Part shown: one piece after another, positions 1-5,362 of the stretch
Position numbering within the stretch: the first letter of the stretch is position 1
Layout of the letters: each line of letters begins with the position of its first letter
Assembly: GCA_038247995.1 (NCBI GenBank)
Contig: JBBRUG010000246.1
Location: 1-9,393 of the forward strand
DNA length: 9,393 nucleotides
Reading direction: 5' to 3'
Source: JBBRUG01 sp038247995
GTDB lineage: Bacteria; Chloroflexota; Chloroflexia; Chloroflexales; Chloroflexaceae
Position numbers and translations under genes: made by a program
The notes under the pieces: model-generated
The model's input: only the letters and a program-made list of their open reading frames with translations
Told to the model about the DNA's origin: nothing
Databases searched by the model: none

Positions 1-17
1 CGGGGGCGGCGGGGGCC

Positions 18-51
18 AAAAAAAATAAATTTGGGGGCTCGGTTCCCCCCC
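18..51 (-). terminator. Probable intrinsic terminator of enolase
   Basis: Read on the minus strand just past the enolase stop, a run of G (51-45) can pair with a run of C (37-33) around a loop of about seven bases. It is followed by AAATTTA and then eight T (25-18). A short GC stem plus a U-tract is the standard factor-independent layout. The stem is only 5-6 bp and the U-tract starts a few bases late, so strength is uncertain. The homopolymers lie at the window edge, where sequencing errors are also possible. Confidence 0.55.
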
Positions 52-82
52 TATGTCGTCACCCCGATACCCAAGAACAAAA

Positions 83-1369
83 CTAGCGCTTCACATGAAA
101 CGCGCCCATGCCGGCATAATGCGCAGCATCACCCAGCTCTTCCTCAATCCGGAGGAGCTGGTTGTATTTCGCCACCCGGTCGGTGCGGGCCGGCGCGCCG
201 GTTTTGATCTGGCCGGCGTTGGTCGCCACAACCAGGTCGGCGATGGTGACATCTTCGCTCTCGCCGGAGCGATGCGAGACAACCGCCGTCCAGGCGTTGC
301 GCTGGGCGAGCTGAATGGCGCTCAGCGTCTCGCTGAGGCTGCCGATCTGGTTCAGCTTGATCAGGATCGAATTTGCGGCCTGCTCATCGATCGCGCGCTG
401 CAGGCGGGTTACATTGGTAACCAAGAAGTCGTCGCCGACAAGTTGTACCTTGTGGCCCAACTTTTGCTGGAGCAACTTCCAACCCTCCCAGTCGTCCTCG
501 GCAATACCGTCTTCAAGCGAGATCAGCGGGTAGCGGGCGGCGATATCGACCCAATAATCTACCAGTTCCGCCGTGCTGAGCGAGCGATTCTCGCGCTTGA
601 AGTGATACGTACCGTCTGCGTAGATCTCGGTGACGGCAGGGTCCATGGCGATCAAGATCTGCTCGCCGGGCGTGTAGCCGGCACGCTCGATCGCTTCCAT
701 AATCAGCTTGAGCGGCGCCTCGTTATCGGGCAAGCTGGGCGCAAAGCCGCCTTCGTCGCCGACAGTAGTGCTGAGGCCCTGGTCGTGGAGCACCTTTTTG
801 AGGCTATGATAGATCTCGGCGCCCCAGCGCAGACCTTCGCGGAAGCTGGACGCCCCGACGGGCATGACCATAAATTCCTGGAAGTCGGTGCTGTTCGTAG
901 CGTGCTGGCCGCCGTTCATGATATTCAGCATCGGCACGGGGAGCACATGGGCGTGGACGCCGCCGAGGTAACGGTATAGCGGCAGGCCGAAGGCCGCAGC
1001 GGCGGCTTTGGCGCAGGCGAGCGATACACCGAGGATGGCATTGGCGCCGAGCTTGCTCTTGTTCGGCGTACCGTCCAGTTCCAATAATTCCTGATCGATG
1101 CCGAGTTGATCGGCGGCGTCGAGACCTTCGAGCGCCTCGGCAATAGCTTCGTTGACTGCCTGCACCGCCTTGAGGACACCCTTGCCCCCAAAGCGCGCCT
1201 TGTCGCCGTCGCGCAGTTCGAGCGCCTCGTGCGCGCCGGTTGAAGCGCCACTGGGCACAATCGCCCGCCCGACATCACCGCCCTCCAGGCGTACATCCAC
1301 TTCGACCGTGGGGTTTCCACGTGAATCCAGCACTTCGCGAGCGATAATTTCTTCGATGAGTGTTGTCAT
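83..1369 (-). CDS. eno: Enolase (phosphopyruvate hydratase)
   Basis: Enolase converts 2-phosphoglycerate to phosphoenolpyruvate in glycolysis and gluconeogenesis, in the cytoplasm. The product is 428 residues, the usual bacterial length, and is complete. Visible family landmarks are the N-terminal LDSRGNPTVEV, PSGASTG, GDEGGFAP (Glu206), metal ligands Asp243, Glu286 (SLEDG) and Asp313 (GDDFLVTN), the signature LIKLNQIGSLSET with catalytic Lys338, SHRSGE (367-370), and QIKTGAP with Lys389. The start is set at 1369 because GGAGG (1374-1378) sits 4 bases upstream and MTTLIEEIIAREVLDSRG matches the family N-terminus. An ATG 28 codons further upstream would add a non-homologous tail. The gene seems to have its own promoter (1412-1420) and terminator (18-51). 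Identity is essentially certain; the Chloroflexia flavour (for example NGGQHATNSTDFQEF) is from memory. Confidence 0.98.
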   Translation of the reverse strand: MTTLIEEIIAREVLDSRGNPTVEVDVRLEGGDVGRAIVPSGASTGAHEALELRDGDKARFGGKGVLKAVQAVNEAIAEALEGLDAADQLGIDQELLELDGTPNKSKLGANAILGVSLACAKAAAAAFGLPLYRYLGGVHAHVLPVPMLNIMNGGQHATNSTDFQEFMVMPVGASSFREGLRWGAEIYHSLKKVLHDQGLSTTVGDEGGFAPSLPDNEAPLKLIMEAIERAGYTPGEQILIAMDPAVTEIYADGTYHFKRENRSLSTAELVDYWVDIAARYPLISLEDGIAEDDWEGWKLLQQKLGHKVQLVGDDFLVTNVTRLQRAIDEQAANSILIKLNQIGSLSETLSAIQLAQRNAWTAVVSHRSGESEDVTIADLVVATNAGQIKTGAPARTDRVAKYNQLLRIEEELGDAAHYAGMGAFHVKR

Positions 1370-1373
1370 TATT

Positions 1374-1378
1374 CCTCC
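1374..1378 (-). promoter_or_regulatory. Ribosome binding site of enolase
   Basis: GGAGG on the minus strand lies 4 bases before the ATG at 1369-1367. It decides between this start and the in-frame ATG at 1453, which would read through the promoter candidate. Confidence 0.7.
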
Positions 1379-1411
1379 GATTTGCGCTTGCATCTCTCGG
1401 ATGGCGTGGCA

Positions 1412-1420
1412 AGTATAGCA
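1412..1420 (-). promoter_or_regulatory. Extended -10 promoter candidate for enolase
   Basis: The minus strand reads TGCTATACT, an extended -10 (TGn plus TATACT, 5 of 6 bases of the consensus). No good -35 box is seen 16-18 bases upstream, which is tolerable for an extended -10. A start of transcription near 1405 would give a leader of about 36 bases containing the GGAGG. It lies downstream of the 1488-1547 hairpin in the direction of transcription, so enolase would be an independent unit. Confidence 0.45.
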
Positions 1421-1473
1421 TACCTGTTGGCGGGGGCAGGCTGCCAGGCTCATAGTCGCCAGTTTTTGGAAGG

Positions 1474-1508
1474 CAGACGACGGACGACGGACGCAAGACC
1501 AAAGACGA
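1474..1508. repeat. Heptamer tandem array A (CRGACGA-type)
   Basis: Five consecutive 7-base units are readable: CAGACGA, CGGACGA, CGGACGC, AAGACCA, AAGACGA. The last three units form most of the left arm of the 25-bp inverted repeat at 1488-1547. The array lies between usp and eno and codes for nothing recognisable. Confidence 0.7.
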
Positions 1509-1547
1509 AGGCATTTTGTCCGGCCTTCGTCTTTGGTCTTGCGTCCG
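1488..1547. repeat. Perfect 25-bp inverted repeat (long hairpin) between usp and eno
   Basis: Left arm 1488-1512 and right arm 1523-1547 are exact reverse complements over 25 bases, with a 10-base spacer (1513-1522). In the minus direction the hairpin begins 5 bases after the stop codon of the stress-protein gene (1553). It is therefore placed like a terminator or a 3'-protecting stem, but no U-tract follows on either strand. The arms consist of 7-base units of array A, so it may also be a repeat element that copied itself in inverted orientation. Confidence 0.8.
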
Positions 1548-1552
1548 ATACA

Positions 1553-2476
1553 TTACGTTTGCGGTTCGGGCGGGCGGATGAGCAGCACAGGCAGGGTGCT
1601 GCCGCGTAGGATTTTATCGGCGGTGCTGCCAAGGAATACCTTGGTCATTCCGCCAAGTCCGCGTGTAGCCATAGCGATCAGATCAACTGTATTGGCCTCG
1701 GCGGCGCTCAAGATTGCGCGCCAGGGTTCATCATTCTGGTTCACCTGTGTGTGTACGGTCAGGCCGGCCATGCGCAACGGCTCGGCGCGCGCTTCTAGAT
1801 ATTCGTGGGCGGCGGCGCGGGCTTTGCCGATTGTTGTCTGATCAAGCCGGTAGATGTCGGCGTAGGGCATGGCATTCGGCGCAGGCAGCGTATCGACGAC
1901 CTGAAGCAAAATCACTTCGGCGTCTTCGCGGGCGGCCAAATCCTGAACGTGCGGTAGCACACTCTCGGCGCGTGGTGAGCCATCGAGCAGCACCATGATC
2001 CGTCGGAAGGGCTCGCTTTCGAAGGCCGCGACAGGCGTTTTTGGGCGCAGCAAGAGCAAGGGCGCCACAGCGTTGCGCACCAGCGCGTCGGCGACACTGC
2101 CCAGCCAGAACTGCGCGAAGCCGCCCCGACCGTGGGTGGTAAGAATGATCAGGTCGGCGTGAATGGCGCGGGCATGGGCCACAAGCGTAGGAATCACGGG
2201 GCCTTCCAGCCGAGCGATCACCGGCGCTAGGTCGGGGCCGGCGACTTGTGCAGCGACCAGGCTGAGGTAGGCACGCTCATGATCGGCGGCTAGTGAACGC
2301 ATCTCGGCGTCGATCACCGGCATACCGGCAATCGAAATCGGGTCGAGCGTGGCTGGAGTATGCACATGAACCAGGTTGAGGGTGGCTTCACTGGCGCGGG
2401 CGATGCGGGCAGCAAGGCCAATCGCGCGCTCGGCAGCCGGCGAGCCATCGAGGGGCACAAGAATGACGCGGGGCAT
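1553..2476 (-). CDS. Universal stress protein with two UspA domains
   Basis: A 307-residue cytoplasmic protein made of two fused Usp domains, residues about 1-145 and 158-302. Each starts with the typical strand and Asp (VILVPLDGSP; IMVLLDGSP) and ends with the nucleotide-binding loop. Domain 1 has THGRGGFAQFWLGS (114-127) and domain 2 has TRGLGGMTKVFLGS (271-284). These fit the ATP-binding pattern G-x2-G-x9-G(S/T) except that the first Gly is Thr113 and Ala270, a common variant. Members bind ATP or other nucleotides and help survival under starvation, oxidative or energy stress; the exact role here is unknown. The start is supported by a consensus AAGGAGG (2484-2490) 7 bases upstream. The gene stands alone: a remnant lies upstream and the long hairpin at 1488-1547 follows the stop. 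Confidence 0.95.
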   Translation of the reverse strand: MPRVILVPLDGSPAAERAIGLAARIARASEATLNLVHVHTPATLDPISIAGMPVIDAEMRSLAADHERAYLSLVAAQVAGPDLAPVIARLEGPVIPTLVAHARAIHADLIILTTHGRGGFAQFWLGSVADALVRNAVAPLLLLRPKTPVAAFESEPFRRIMVLLDGSPRAESVLPHVQDLAAREDAEVILLQVVDTLPAPNAMPYADIYRLDQTTIGKARAAAHEYLEARAEPLRMAGLTVHTQVNQNDEPWRAILSAAEANTVDLIAMATRGLGGMTKVFLGSTADKILRGSTLPVLLIRPPEPQT

Positions 2477-2483
2477 GGCACAA

Positions 2484-2490
2484 CCTCCTT
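2484..2490 (-). promoter_or_regulatory. Strong ribosome binding site of the stress-protein gene
   Basis: AAGGAGG followed by T on the minus strand, 7 bases before the ATG at 2476. This is a full match to the anti-Shine-Dalgarno sequence and the best RBS in the window, suggesting high translation. Confidence 0.85.
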
Positions 2491-2505
2491 GTTGTGGCGC
2501 CGATT

Positions 2506-2533
2506 AGGCAGGATGCAGGCGGCAGGACGCAGG
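2506..2533. repeat. Heptamer tandem array B (NNGCAGG-type)
   Basis: Four 7-base units in a row: AGGCAGG, ATGCAGG, CGGCAGG, ACGCAGG, followed by the partial unit CGGCGCT. The array lies in the presumed 5' leader or promoter region of the stress-protein gene, 30 bases upstream of its start codon. Unit sequence differs from arrays A and C but the period is the same. Confidence 0.65.
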
Positions 2534-2636
2534 CGGCGCTGGCGCTGCACGATATCTACCGGCGGTGATCCTATGCTCCAGTGTAGATCGATCCGTATGC
2601 GTTGGTAGCGTTGAAGCCCCGAACTAGTGGTGATGA
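2534..2636. other. Non-coding stretch upstream of the stress-protein gene
   Basis: About 100 bases between heptamer array B and the exported-protein remnant. The promoter of the stress-protein gene should be here or within the array. Weak -10-like hexamers (TACACT, TAGGAT on the minus strand) occur, but none has a matching -35 at 16-18 bases, so no promoter is called. Confidence 0.4.
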
Positions 2637-2864
2637 TTAGGCAACCGGGTAGGCAGGCGCCCATACAGTAGCGGTACGGGTGCTCCCATCGGTTTCGCTG
2701 CGAACCACCTGGCCTGCTTCAAGGAAGTACAGCGGCGCCGGTAGAACGCCCGCCGCTACCGGTTCAGCCGGCGGAGCGCTAGTTGGTGCGGGCGGCTCGG
2801 CCGTTGGAGCGCTGGTTGCTTCGGGCGGTACAGCGGTAGGGCCGCTGGTTGGCGTAAGTGTGGG
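2637..2864 (-). pseudogene. Remnant of an exported Pro/Thr-linker protein
   Basis: A 75-codon open stretch bounded by an in-frame TAA just upstream (2867-2865) and TAA at 2639-2637. It has no ATG and no usable start before its middle. Residues 6-38 are three imperfect 11-residue repeats starting TSGPTAVPPEA, TSAPTAEPPAP and TSAPPAEPVAA (33-bp units, 2751-2849). Then comes VLPAPLYFLEAGQVVRSETDG, which resembles the first strand of TolB or WD40-type beta-propeller domains that follow such linkers in Chloroflexota surface proteins (from memory). The signal peptide and nearly all of the propeller are missing. Its upstream edge coincides with the palindrome at 2864-2894. It could instead be a chance reading of low-complexity DNA, but the linker-to-domain pattern argues for a decayed gene. 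Confidence 0.6.
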
Positions 2865-2894
2865 TTACACCATCAGGCTGCCTGATGGTGTAAC
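2864..2894. repeat. Perfect 31-base palindrome downstream of the metalloprotease gene
   Basis: GTTACACCATCAGGC (2864-2878) and its exact reverse complement (2880-2894) flank a single T. A realistic hairpin has a 14-bp stem and a 3-base loop. It lies 38 bases past the stop of the secreted protease, in the position of a transcription terminator, but there is no U-tract on either strand. It also touches the truncated edge of the exported-protein remnant, so it could be a rearrangement or insertion scar. Confidence 0.75.
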
Positions 2895-2932
2895 GTAATG
2901 GGGCGGTAGCGAGTTCCCACGGGCGGGATGGT

Positions 2933-4984
2933 TTAGCGGGCGATTAAGGGGATGAACAATTGCGGCTGGCGGACGGCCAGCGCCACGTAGGCGCCTGCAC
3001 CAAAAAGCGGTTGGGGCGCGCTGATCACCCAATCCAGGTCGCGGCTCTGGCTCGCGATGGGCAGTTCTTCCCAGCCGCCGTTGGCGGTGCGCTGCACGAG
3101 GGTCAGTTCGTTCTCCTGCACGCCAAGCAGATCGAGCAGTTCCTGGTTGTAGAACAGGCGCACGCGCAGGCCCGGATCGGGATCATTGCCGGGGCCGGGC
3201 GGCGATCCCCAGGGTCGGCTCTGGTTGGGGCCGGCGACAACCGGCTGTACGCTGTATGTGCTGCCGATAATGCCGCGCAGCCCTTCCGGCAGTTCGGGCG
3301 CAACCATACATACGGGTGTCGGGCTGAAGAGCAGGCGCGTCTCGCGCTCGGCGGCCGGACGATCCGGCACCCGCTCGGCGTCGGTATTCAGCAGTCCATC
3401 GACGAGCGGCGCGTGGAAGTCGCCGGTGGCCGGCCCCACGCCCCCGCCGATCTGATACCAGACAACCCGCTCGGCGCCGCCGGTTGCGCCGATCTCACGG
3501 GTGTAGATGTAGCCGTACTGGGTGGGCGGTGGGCCGTTATCGAAGCGGAAGGTGTGCCGGAAGCGACTCCCTCCGAGCGCCTCACTGTTCACCGGCGGGC
3601 TGCAATTGCCGCCGAGCGGGCAGTAGGCCACCTGCACCTGGGTAGCAACGCCGGCGCAGTCTTCTACGTCGACCTGGAGTGCAGCGACACGCGAGAACTG
3701 GCCTTCGGTAAGCACATCGGGCGTAATGGTGATCACCGGTTGCCATGGGCTCAGCACCGGCGTGAGGTTTGTTGCTGCGCCAGGGGTAAGCGCGGTTGCT
3801 GCGCTGCGCGGGGTATGATAATGGGCGCCGCTGGCGGCATCATACACATAGACGGCGGCATGATCAGCGGGTTGAACGCCAAGAAAGGGCAATGGCGTCG
3901 TTTCGCCGGGCACGGCAAGCCCCTGGCCGATCACCCGTTCCGGCAGATCGTTCGGCCCCATACGCAGCACATACGCCTCGGCAAAGGCCAGTTCGCCCAC
4001 ACCCGCCGGCAGCGCGCCTACGCTCACCGGCGCCACTGTAGTGCCGCCTTGTTCGACCGGGCGCGCAAAACTGAATTCCAGCGTGGCTAGGCGCAGCAGT
4101 TCGGCCCGATTGCCGCTGACGGAATCCGGCAGGCGTGCGCTATCCGTAAAACCTTGCTCACGTAAGACATCCCATTCGCTTACTCCAGCGCCGTACACCA
4201 GTTCGTGATGTGTGTCGGCGCAGGCCAGGGTGCGCCCGCCGGGATCGGGCGTGGCAGTGACGCCGCCGCGCCAGAAGCGATCCGCGCTATAGTGGTAGGC
4301 CATGAGCGTATCCTCGGCGAAGAACGCAGCCACAGCGCGGCGAAAGCTCAGCCCGCTCGCTGAACAATACTGCGGCGCGCCGTCGCTGGCGCGGAAGTAA
4401 CGATCATAGAGCCGTAGTACATGATGGCCAAGTTCGTGGCCGATCGTGCGCCAGCCGGCCGGCTCAGACCAAGCGCCGCAACGTGCTCCGCGCCCGTCCC
4501 ACAGGCGGCCGAGCAGCACCGGCGCGGGGTAGAAGACCACCTGAGGTTCGCTTGCGCCAACGCGCGTGTAGGCTGTGGGTGCGGCAACCGCTCCGCCGAC
4601 ATATGCTGTCGGGCGGTAGGCGTTACTCGCCAGAATGACGATATCGGCATCGGCAGCGCCGACTGCCTCGCTGGTGACGTTAACCTGCCCGAGGCGGAGT
4701 TGGCCTTCGCTGGCATAATAGAGGTACGCCGATGTTTCGCGCAGGCCCTGCTCAAGCTGATCCAGGTAACCAAGCGCAGGCGCAGCACAGGTGTCGGCGG
4801 CGATTGCTCCGGCCACCTGATCGGCAGCACCAACATCCCACTCGATTGCCACATTCAGATCGATCGGCTTGATCGCTTGCTGTGGCGTTGGTTCAGCGGC
4901 GGCCGGCGTGGTCGTGATCATGCCGCTCAACATGCTCATCCCGATGAGCAGGGCTGCGGTGAACATGGGCGTCAGGTAGCGCAT
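2933..4984 (-). CDS. Secreted CLCA-like HExxH zinc metalloprotease
   Basis: A 683-residue exported protein. Residues 1-30 form a signal peptide: MR, a hydrophobic stretch (about 7-22) and TPAAA before a probable cut at 30/31. The catalytic region holds HELGHHVLRLYD (183-194). Two His and Glu184 form the zincin core, and Asp194 sits 11 residues after the first His, as in the CLCA-type HExxHxxxGxxD motif; the motif Gly (position 191) is Arg and the Glu after the Asp is also Arg. TLMAYHYS (226-233) may be the Met-turn. Several Cys suggest disulfides. Residues about 410-520 look like a beta-sandwich, and about 600-672 like another beta domain. The C-terminus is QLFIPLIAR. The start is placed at 4984, not 4990, because AGGAG (4991-4995) abuts the upstream ATG but lies 6 bases before this one. 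The substrate is unknown; extracellular or cell-surface proteolysis is inferred. Confidence 0.72.
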   Translation of the reverse strand: MRYLTPMFTAALLIGMSMLSGMITTTPAAAEPTPQQAIKPIDLNVAIEWDVGAADQVAGAIAADTCAAPALGYLDQLEQGLRETSAYLYYASEGQLRLGQVNVTSEAVGAADADIVILASNAYRPTAYVGGAVAAPTAYTRVGASEPQVVFYPAPVLLGRLWDGRGARCGAWSEPAGWRTIGHELGHHVLRLYDRYFRASDGAPQYCSASGLSFRRAVAAFFAEDTLMAYHYSADRFWRGGVTATPDPGGRTLACADTHHELVYGAGVSEWDVLREQGFTDSARLPDSVSGNRAELLRLATLEFSFARPVEQGGTTVAPVSVGALPAGVGELAFAEAYVLRMGPNDLPERVIGQGLAVPGETTPLPFLGVQPADHAAVYVYDAASGAHYHTPRSAATALTPGAATNLTPVLSPWQPVITITPDVLTEGQFSRVAALQVDVEDCAGVATQVQVAYCPLGGNCSPPVNSEALGGSRFRHTFRFDNGPPPTQYGYIYTREIGATGGAERVVWYQIGGGVGPATGDFHAPLVDGLLNTDAERVPDRPAAERETRLLFSPTPVCMVAPELPEGLRGIIGSTYSVQPVVAGPNQSRPWGSPPGPGNDPDPGLRVRLFYNQELLDLLGVQENELTLVQRTANGGWEELPIASQSRDLDWVISAPQPLFGAGAYVALAVRQPQLFIPLIAR

Positions 4985-4990
4985 TGGCAT

Positions 4991-4995
4991 CTCCT
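4991..4995 (-). promoter_or_regulatory. Ribosome binding site deciding the metalloprotease start
   Basis: AGGAG on the minus strand directly touches the ATG at 4990, which rules that ATG out, and lies 6 bases before the in-frame ATG at 4984, a normal spacing. Confidence 0.7.
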
Positions 4996-5045
4996 ATAAC
5001 AGCGGACCAAAGAATTGCGCCTGGCCAATGCCGGCATAAGCGATG

Positions 5046-5069
5046 TGAGCCACCTCGTTCCGTGGCTCA
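5046..5069 (-). repeat. 8-bp inverted repeat upstream of the metalloprotease gene
   Basis: TGAGCCAC (5046-5053) and GTGGCTCA (5062-5069) are exact reverse complements with an 8-base loop. The element lies about 60 bases before the protease start, so it could be an operator or a leader hairpin. There is no further evidence of function. Confidence 0.35.
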
Positions 5070-5244
5070 ATCGTGTCGCTTAGCGTTCTCGGCGCATCCA
5101 GCGTGCAGCATTGTTGGGTGCTTGTACAAACGACAATACCACAGGCATCTACCATCGAGACGTGCATAGGCCGGTCGTTCTTTCCTGTACCGGCCGATCC
5201 TGCCGGCCGCGCATGGCAAGCAACTGACCGATGGCGCCGGTTAG

Positions 5245-5310
5245 CTTCGACACGCAGAGCCGAACGGGTGCGGGCTGAGCCGAACGGGCGCGGGCTGAGC
5301 TTGTCGAAGT
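5245..5310. repeat. Repeat element: tandem 20-mer plus CTGAGCTTGTCGAAG motif
   Basis: Two 20-base units GAGCCGAACGGGYGCGGGCT (5257-5276 and 5277-5296, one mismatch) run into GAGCTTGTCGAAG (5297-5309). At the other end CTTCGACA (5245-5252) is the inverted counterpart of TGTCGAAG, so the whole block is bounded by imperfect inverted ends (about 13 of 16 bases). The motif CTGAGCTTGTCGAAG next to CCGAACGG is, from memory, a widespread intergenic repeat in many bacterial phyla. It lies 53 bases upstream of the CHAT start. Confidence 0.65.
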
Positions 5311-5352
5311 CAACGCCTGTACCGGAAAACTTCGTATACAAACTACTCATAT

Positions 5353-5357
5353 GAGGG
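5353..5357 (+). promoter_or_regulatory. Ribosome binding site of the TPR-CHAT gene
   Basis: GAGGG lies 5 bases before the ATG at 5363. The earlier in-frame ATG at 5351 overlaps this site and has no purine-rich motif before it, so 5363 is preferred. Confidence 0.6.
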
Positions 5358-5362
5358 CTGCT

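Larger units (their letters stand above)
4985..5362. other. 378-base divergent intergenic region
   Basis: This region separates the divergent metalloprotease and TPR-CHAT genes and must hold both promoters. It contains the RBS of the protease gene (4991-4995), an 8-bp inverted repeat (5046-5069), a 7-bp inverted repeat GGCCGGT/ACCGGCC (5169-5195) overlapping CGGCCG sites, the repeat element at 5245-5310, and the CHAT RBS (5353-5357). No small gene with a credible start is seen. No promoter hexamer pair could be called with confidence for either gene. Confidence 0.6.

Noticed and set aside
53..979. Long plus-strand open frame opposite enolase (308 codons)
   Set aside because: It is antisense to a certain enolase gene, has no recognisable protein features, and such frames are expected opposite high-GC coding DNA.
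1370..1453. Longer enolase start 28 codons upstream
   Set aside because: It would add a Cys-rich tail with no family match and would place the extended -10 candidate inside the gene; the GGAGG favours 1369.
1488..1547. Classic intrinsic terminator
   Set aside because: The stem is excellent but neither strand has a T-run after it, so it is reported as an inverted repeat of uncertain role.
2680..2898. Plus-strand 72-codon frame with Val/Gly/Ala repeats
   Set aside because: It has an ATG, but the repeats are the reverse reading of the Pro/Thr linker on the minus strand, which makes better sense.
2960..4090. Plus-strand open frame opposite the metalloprotease (376 codons)
   Set aside because: Arg/His/Gly-rich translation without domains, lying fully antisense to a gene with a signal peptide, zinc motif and RBS.
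5245..5310. CRISPR array
   Set aside because: The 20-base units are directly adjacent with no spacers, there are only two, and no cas gene is in the window.
5335..5340. TATACA as a -10 box for the TPR-CHAT gene
   Set aside because: Only 4 of 6 consensus bases, too close to the start codon, and no -35 at the right distance.
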